Program-made: the position numbers and the translations under genes
Origin: Chloroflexota bacterium
GTDB taxonomy: Bacteria; Chloroflexota; Anaerolineae; Anaerolineales; Anaerolineaceae
DNA: 64,000 bases
NCBI GenBank assembly: GCA_021825925.1
Contig: JAKAFP010000008.1
Location: 99,047-163,046 of the forward strand
Direction of reading: 5' to 3'
Part shown: positions 61,766 through 64,000 of the stretch, piece after piece
Position numbering within the stretch: the stretch's first letter is position 1
Layout of the letters: each line of letters begins with the position of its first letter
The notes under the pieces: model-generated
Told to the model about the DNA's origin: nothing
Databases searched by the model: none
The model's input: only the letters and a program-made list of their open reading frames with translations

Positions 61766-62646
61766 GGGCTTGCCTGTGTTGGAGCCACGGTCTGGACGGT
61801 CTGAGTAGGATTCACATTCTCATTACGAATAAAGCACAATAATCCATCCACAATACCCTGGGCAACAATATCAGGTTTTTGGGTCAGGATCTGTTGGTCA
61901 AGATTGAGATAACCCGCTTCAATGATGGCGGCAGTGGTCTCGGTATTGATCTCACCAAAGGCATGATAAGAAGTCATGTCATTGGTGGTGTTGGTTTTGT
62001 ATTGAAGCCCGGTGTCTTTGCCATAGCGGTCCACCAGACACATGGTCAAACGGGTGGCTTTCTCAGGATAAGCACTGTCAAGCGCCGCGGCCACCTTGTA
62101 GCCCGTGGCGGAATCATTTATGAAATCACAGGTATCGGCGTGAATGGAGACCAACGCAATGGCTTTATATTGGGATAAACGGGGATCAAACTCTTCCAAA
62201 AGGTCCACCTGGAAGCCCTCAGCGGTCAGTTTTTGCTGTACAAGGCTGGCGATCCTGAGGTTTACCTGTTCTTCAGTCAATCCATTCGAACACACCGAGC
62301 CGGAATCGTTCTTCCAATGACCGGATACAATGCCGATGCGATTGATCTCGGCGCTGACCACTTCTGTGACGACCGGCGCCATGCTGGTGGGGTTGGCCTG
62401 CCAGGCTTCAAATACACGGGTCAGCATTTGCCCCGAAAAGAGATTGTCAGGGGTGAAAAGAGTAAAAAGCGTGGCGAATAAAAAGGCATAGGTAACAATG
62501 GATTGAATACCCGAAAACATGCTGAACTTCCCTTTGGGGGTGAGCGCAGGTTTAGGTGTGTTTGAACTACTTGAACTGGAGGTTACGGGTTCAACTTCCG
62601 GTTCTTCATCGTCAGGGTACTGGTTAAAAGAATCAATATTTGACAT
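61762..62646 (-). CDS. N-acetylmuramoyl-L-alanine amidase (Amidase_3)
   Basis: A 294-residue membrane-anchored amidase. A Ser/Pro-rich N-terminus and one transmembrane segment (IQSIVTYAFLFATLFTLF, about residues 47-65) precede the Amidase_3 domain. Zinc ligands are H110 (VSGHWKND), a Glu near residue 125 and H169 (LVSIHADTC), with the catalytic Glu in AAIIEAGYLN. It would cleave the stem peptide from MurNAc. The start ATG 62646 is close to the promoter. It is the first gene of the transpeptidase unit. Confidence 0.9.
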   Translation of the reverse strand: MSNIDSFNQYPDDEEPEVEPVTSSSSSSNTPKPALTPKGKFSMFSGIQSIVTYAFLFATLFTLFTPDNLFSGQMLTRVFEAWQANPTSMAPVVTEVVSAEINRIGIVSGHWKNDSGSVCSNGLTEEQVNLRIASLVQQKLTAEGFQVDLLEEFDPRLSQYKAIALVSIHADTCDFINDSATGYKVAAALDSAYPEKATRLTMCLVDRYGKDTGLQYKTNTTNDMTSYHAFGEINTETTAAIIEAGYLNLDQQILTQKPDIVAQGIVDGLLCFIRNENVNPTQTVQTVAPTQASP

Positions 62647-62657
62647 AATCTTCAAGA

Positions 62658-62686
62658 ATTATAGCAAGGTTTGTGCCAAAGTCCAA
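62658..62686 (-). promoter_or_regulatory. Promoter of the amidase/transpeptidase operon
   Basis: On the minus strand -35 TTGGAC (62681-62686) and -10 TATAAT (62658-62663) are 17 bases apart. The start codon at 62646 is only about 12 bases downstream of the -10, so the mRNA leader is almost absent. Confidence 0.78.
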
Positions 62687-62788
62687 ATTTATAACGCAAA
62701 TTGTGCTTGACTTCGTCTGGCGGACAAAGTATAACCTGATAATAAGGGATGAAAAAATGAGCATATCAACACGGATGACGAGACGATC

Positions 62789-63262
62789 ATGGAAGAATTA
62801 AGGGAAGTCATGCGGCACTGGGTGACAGGAGTTTCGATTGTTACCGCCGAGCTGGATGGAAAACTGCATGGCATGACGGTTGGATCGCTTGTCTCCGTCT
62901 CGATTGATCCGCCGCGGATCATTGTGACGCTCGCCAATCAAACCCGCACCCATACCATGGTCGCCCAAACCGGTTTGTTCGGTGTGACCCTGTTATCTGC
63001 CGAACAGCAATCCATCGCAGACCGTTTTGCGGGGGTCATCCCCGATGAAGGTGACCGCATGGGCGGGCTTTCGGTTATACGTCTCGCTCAAAACATCCCG
63101 GTCATCGCAGGCGGTTTGGGCACTCTGGCGTGCAGGGTGGTTCATCAATATCCGATGCCCAATTCAACGCTTTTTGTAGGTGAAGTACTCGAAGCTCGAA
63201 AGGAAGAAAAAAGCACTGCCCTGATCTACGGCAACCGCAATTATCACCAACTGGAGTTATGA
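62789..63262 (+). CDS. Flavin reductase-like (FMN-binding) protein
   Basis: A 157-residue split-barrel FMN protein. RHWVTGVSIVTAELDGKLHG, MTVGSLVSVSIDPPRIIVTL and GLFGVTLLSAEQQSIADRFA match the flavin reductase domain of two-component monooxygenases and related enzymes. The partner oxygenase is not present. The gene overlaps the AMMECR1 gene by 4 bases (ATGA). The ATG at 62789 lacks a clear ribosome site. Confidence 0.88.
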   Translation: MEELREVMRHWVTGVSIVTAELDGKLHGMTVGSLVSVSIDPPRIIVTLANQTRTHTMVAQTGLFGVTLLSAEQQSIADRFAGVIPDEGDRMGGLSVIRLAQNIPVIAGGLGTLACRVVHQYPMPNSTLFVGEVLEARKEEKSTALIYGNRNYHQLEL

Positions 63263-63831
63263 TGGAAAATCCACTTTCAGAACACGAAAAAGACTTTCTA
63301 TTGACTTTGGCGCGTCAGACAATTGTGAAGGCTGTCAATCAACAACCCCTGCCCATGTGGGCGGATGCTGATCTGACAGAAGCCCTGGCTCAAAAAGGCG
63401 CCTCGTTTGTGACCCTCACCATGGATGGCGAACTACGTGGCTGCATCGGCTCACTGGAAGCCTATCAAAGCCTGGTGGAAGACGTGCGCGACCATGCCCG
63501 TCAGGCAGCTCTTGAAGATTACCGTTTTCCGCCGGTGGTCAAGGCCGAGGTTCCGAAACTGCATATCGAAATCTCAAGATTAACCCCGTCCGCTCCGCTC
63601 AAATATCAAAACCCCGGCGACCTGCCCAGTTTGCTCAAACCTCATGTGGACGGCGTGATCCTCAAGGATGGATTCAGACGAGCGACGTTCCTTCCGCAGG
63701 TGTGGGAACAATTGCCGGTGCCAGAGGAATTTTTATCGCATTTATGTGCAAAGATGGGGGCCTCCGCGGACCTGTGGAAGCGCAAAGTACTTGAGGTTGC
63801 CATTTATCACGTGGAAGAGTTTGAGGAATAG
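63259..63831 (+). CDS. AmmeMemoRadiSam system protein A (AMMECR1 domain)
   Basis: A 190-residue AMMECR1-domain protein. The signature TMDGELRGCIGSLEAYQSLV is near residues 54-73, with DYRFPPVVKAEVPKLHIEIS following. These proteins often neighbour Memo-like and radical-SAM genes, whose roles are unproven. Here neither lies within view: downstream of 63831 there is only intergenic DNA and a possible mobile-element end. It overlaps the flavin reductase gene, so the two are translationally coupled. Confidence 0.9.
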   Translation: MMENPLSEHEKDFLLTLARQTIVKAVNQQPLPMWADADLTEALAQKGASFVTLTMDGELRGCIGSLEAYQSLVEDVRDHARQAALEDYRFPPVVKAEVPKLHIEISRLTPSAPLKYQNPGDLPSLLKPHVDGVILKDGFRRATFLPQVWEQLPVPEEFLSHLCAKMGASADLWKRKVLEVAIYHVEEFEE

Positions 63832-63863
63832 CCTTGTCGGTTGATCAAACCTATTAATAAATC

Positions 63864-63880
63864 GTAGGGGCAATTCATGA
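63864..63880. repeat. Truncated GTAGGGGC-type palindromic repeat
   Basis: GTAGGGGCAATTCATGA is one arm and the loop of a palindrome of the kind seen at 19448, 21453 and 22153. The expected second arm (ATTGCCCC) is absent and the sequence changes at 63881. Confidence 0.6.
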
Positions 63881-64000
63881 TGTATACAGCAACATGGGTA
63901 ACAGATTGTGCAACCACATGGGTAACACTTTATTGATTATACAGACTTCTTAATCGGTATGCCTTTCTGCTCAATAAGTCACCATTGGTAACATCAATCT
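63881..64000. mobile_element. Possible insertion-sequence end (right edge of window)
   Basis: From TGTATACAGC at 63881 the sequence shows two direct copies of ACATGGGTAACA at 63892-63903 and 63916-63927 and a variant TTGGTAACAT near 63986. Such spaced repeats near an end, beginning with TGT, resemble the transposase-binding ends of IS481/IS3-like elements. No transposase is visible in the window, so the call is tentative. Confidence 0.45.

Overview
The window reads as chromosome of an Anaerolineae-type Chloroflexota bacterium. This is an inference from gene style: many secreted lipoproteins with Thr/Pro-rich 'TPTATPT' linkers, NBR1-Ig-like and family-9 sugar-binding lipoproteins, SHOCT/GYF-like N-terminal repeats, a sugar-catabolic ABC operon, a T-box and a SAM-I riboswitch, and dispersed GTAGGGGC-type palindromes. 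No rRNA, CRISPR array, prophage or complete insertion sequence is visible.

Layout. 1-1.9 kb: tail of an acetyltransferase-like gene, two methyltransferases and a zinc-ribbon protein. 2.0-11.3 kb: a seven-gene minus-strand arabinose operon (lacI-type regulator, chvE-like binding protein, ATPase, permease, FGGY kinase, araD, araA). It has a strong promoter and a lac-operator-like triple half-site just upstream of the regulator, so the regulator probably controls the whole unit and itself. 11.4-26.5 kb: accessory and cell-envelope genes (NBR1-Ig lipoprotein, ketopantoate-reductase-like enzyme, decayed HIT gene, orphan DNA methyltransferase, M28 peptidase lipoprotein, metK under a SAM-I riboswitch, two paralogous lipoproteins, serine hydrolase, 1040-residue metallopeptidase-like membrane protein). 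26.6-36 kb: ftsK, an ECF sigma/anti-sigma/NUDIX operon, an ABC-2 exporter operon with its own small winged-helix regulator, a DUF429 protein and a UbiA-type prenyltransferase. 36-48 kb: serS with T-box leader, membrane proteins, a Cache chemoreceptor, ferritin, a cysS-rlmB-PIN/TRAM cluster, tRNA-Gly(GCC) and a TrmA/RlmD-type RNA methyltransferase. 48-57 kb: an EamA transporter, a TetR gene divergent from a DUF4386 gene with twin operators, an alpha/beta hydrolase, a PadR/HAAS pair and small enzymes. 57-64 kb: thioredoxin-TPR, two tandem L,D-transpeptidases with an N-acetylmuramoyl-L-alanine amidase, and a flavin reductase/AMMECR1 pair. The right edge appears to enter a mobile element inserted in a palindromic repeat.

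The arabinose operon forms one complete pathway: uptake by a GguAB-ChvE-type importer, isomerisation by AraA, phosphorylation by a non-AraB FGGY kinase and epimerisation by AraD. The tandem transpeptidases plus amidase suggest peptidoglycan remodelling. No single locus is an obviously new defence or biosynthetic system. The most unusual items are the lacO-like operator, the 1040-residue modular protein with an embedded lipobox, the duplicated tRNA-Gly end, the dispersed hairpin families and the probable element insertion at the right edge.
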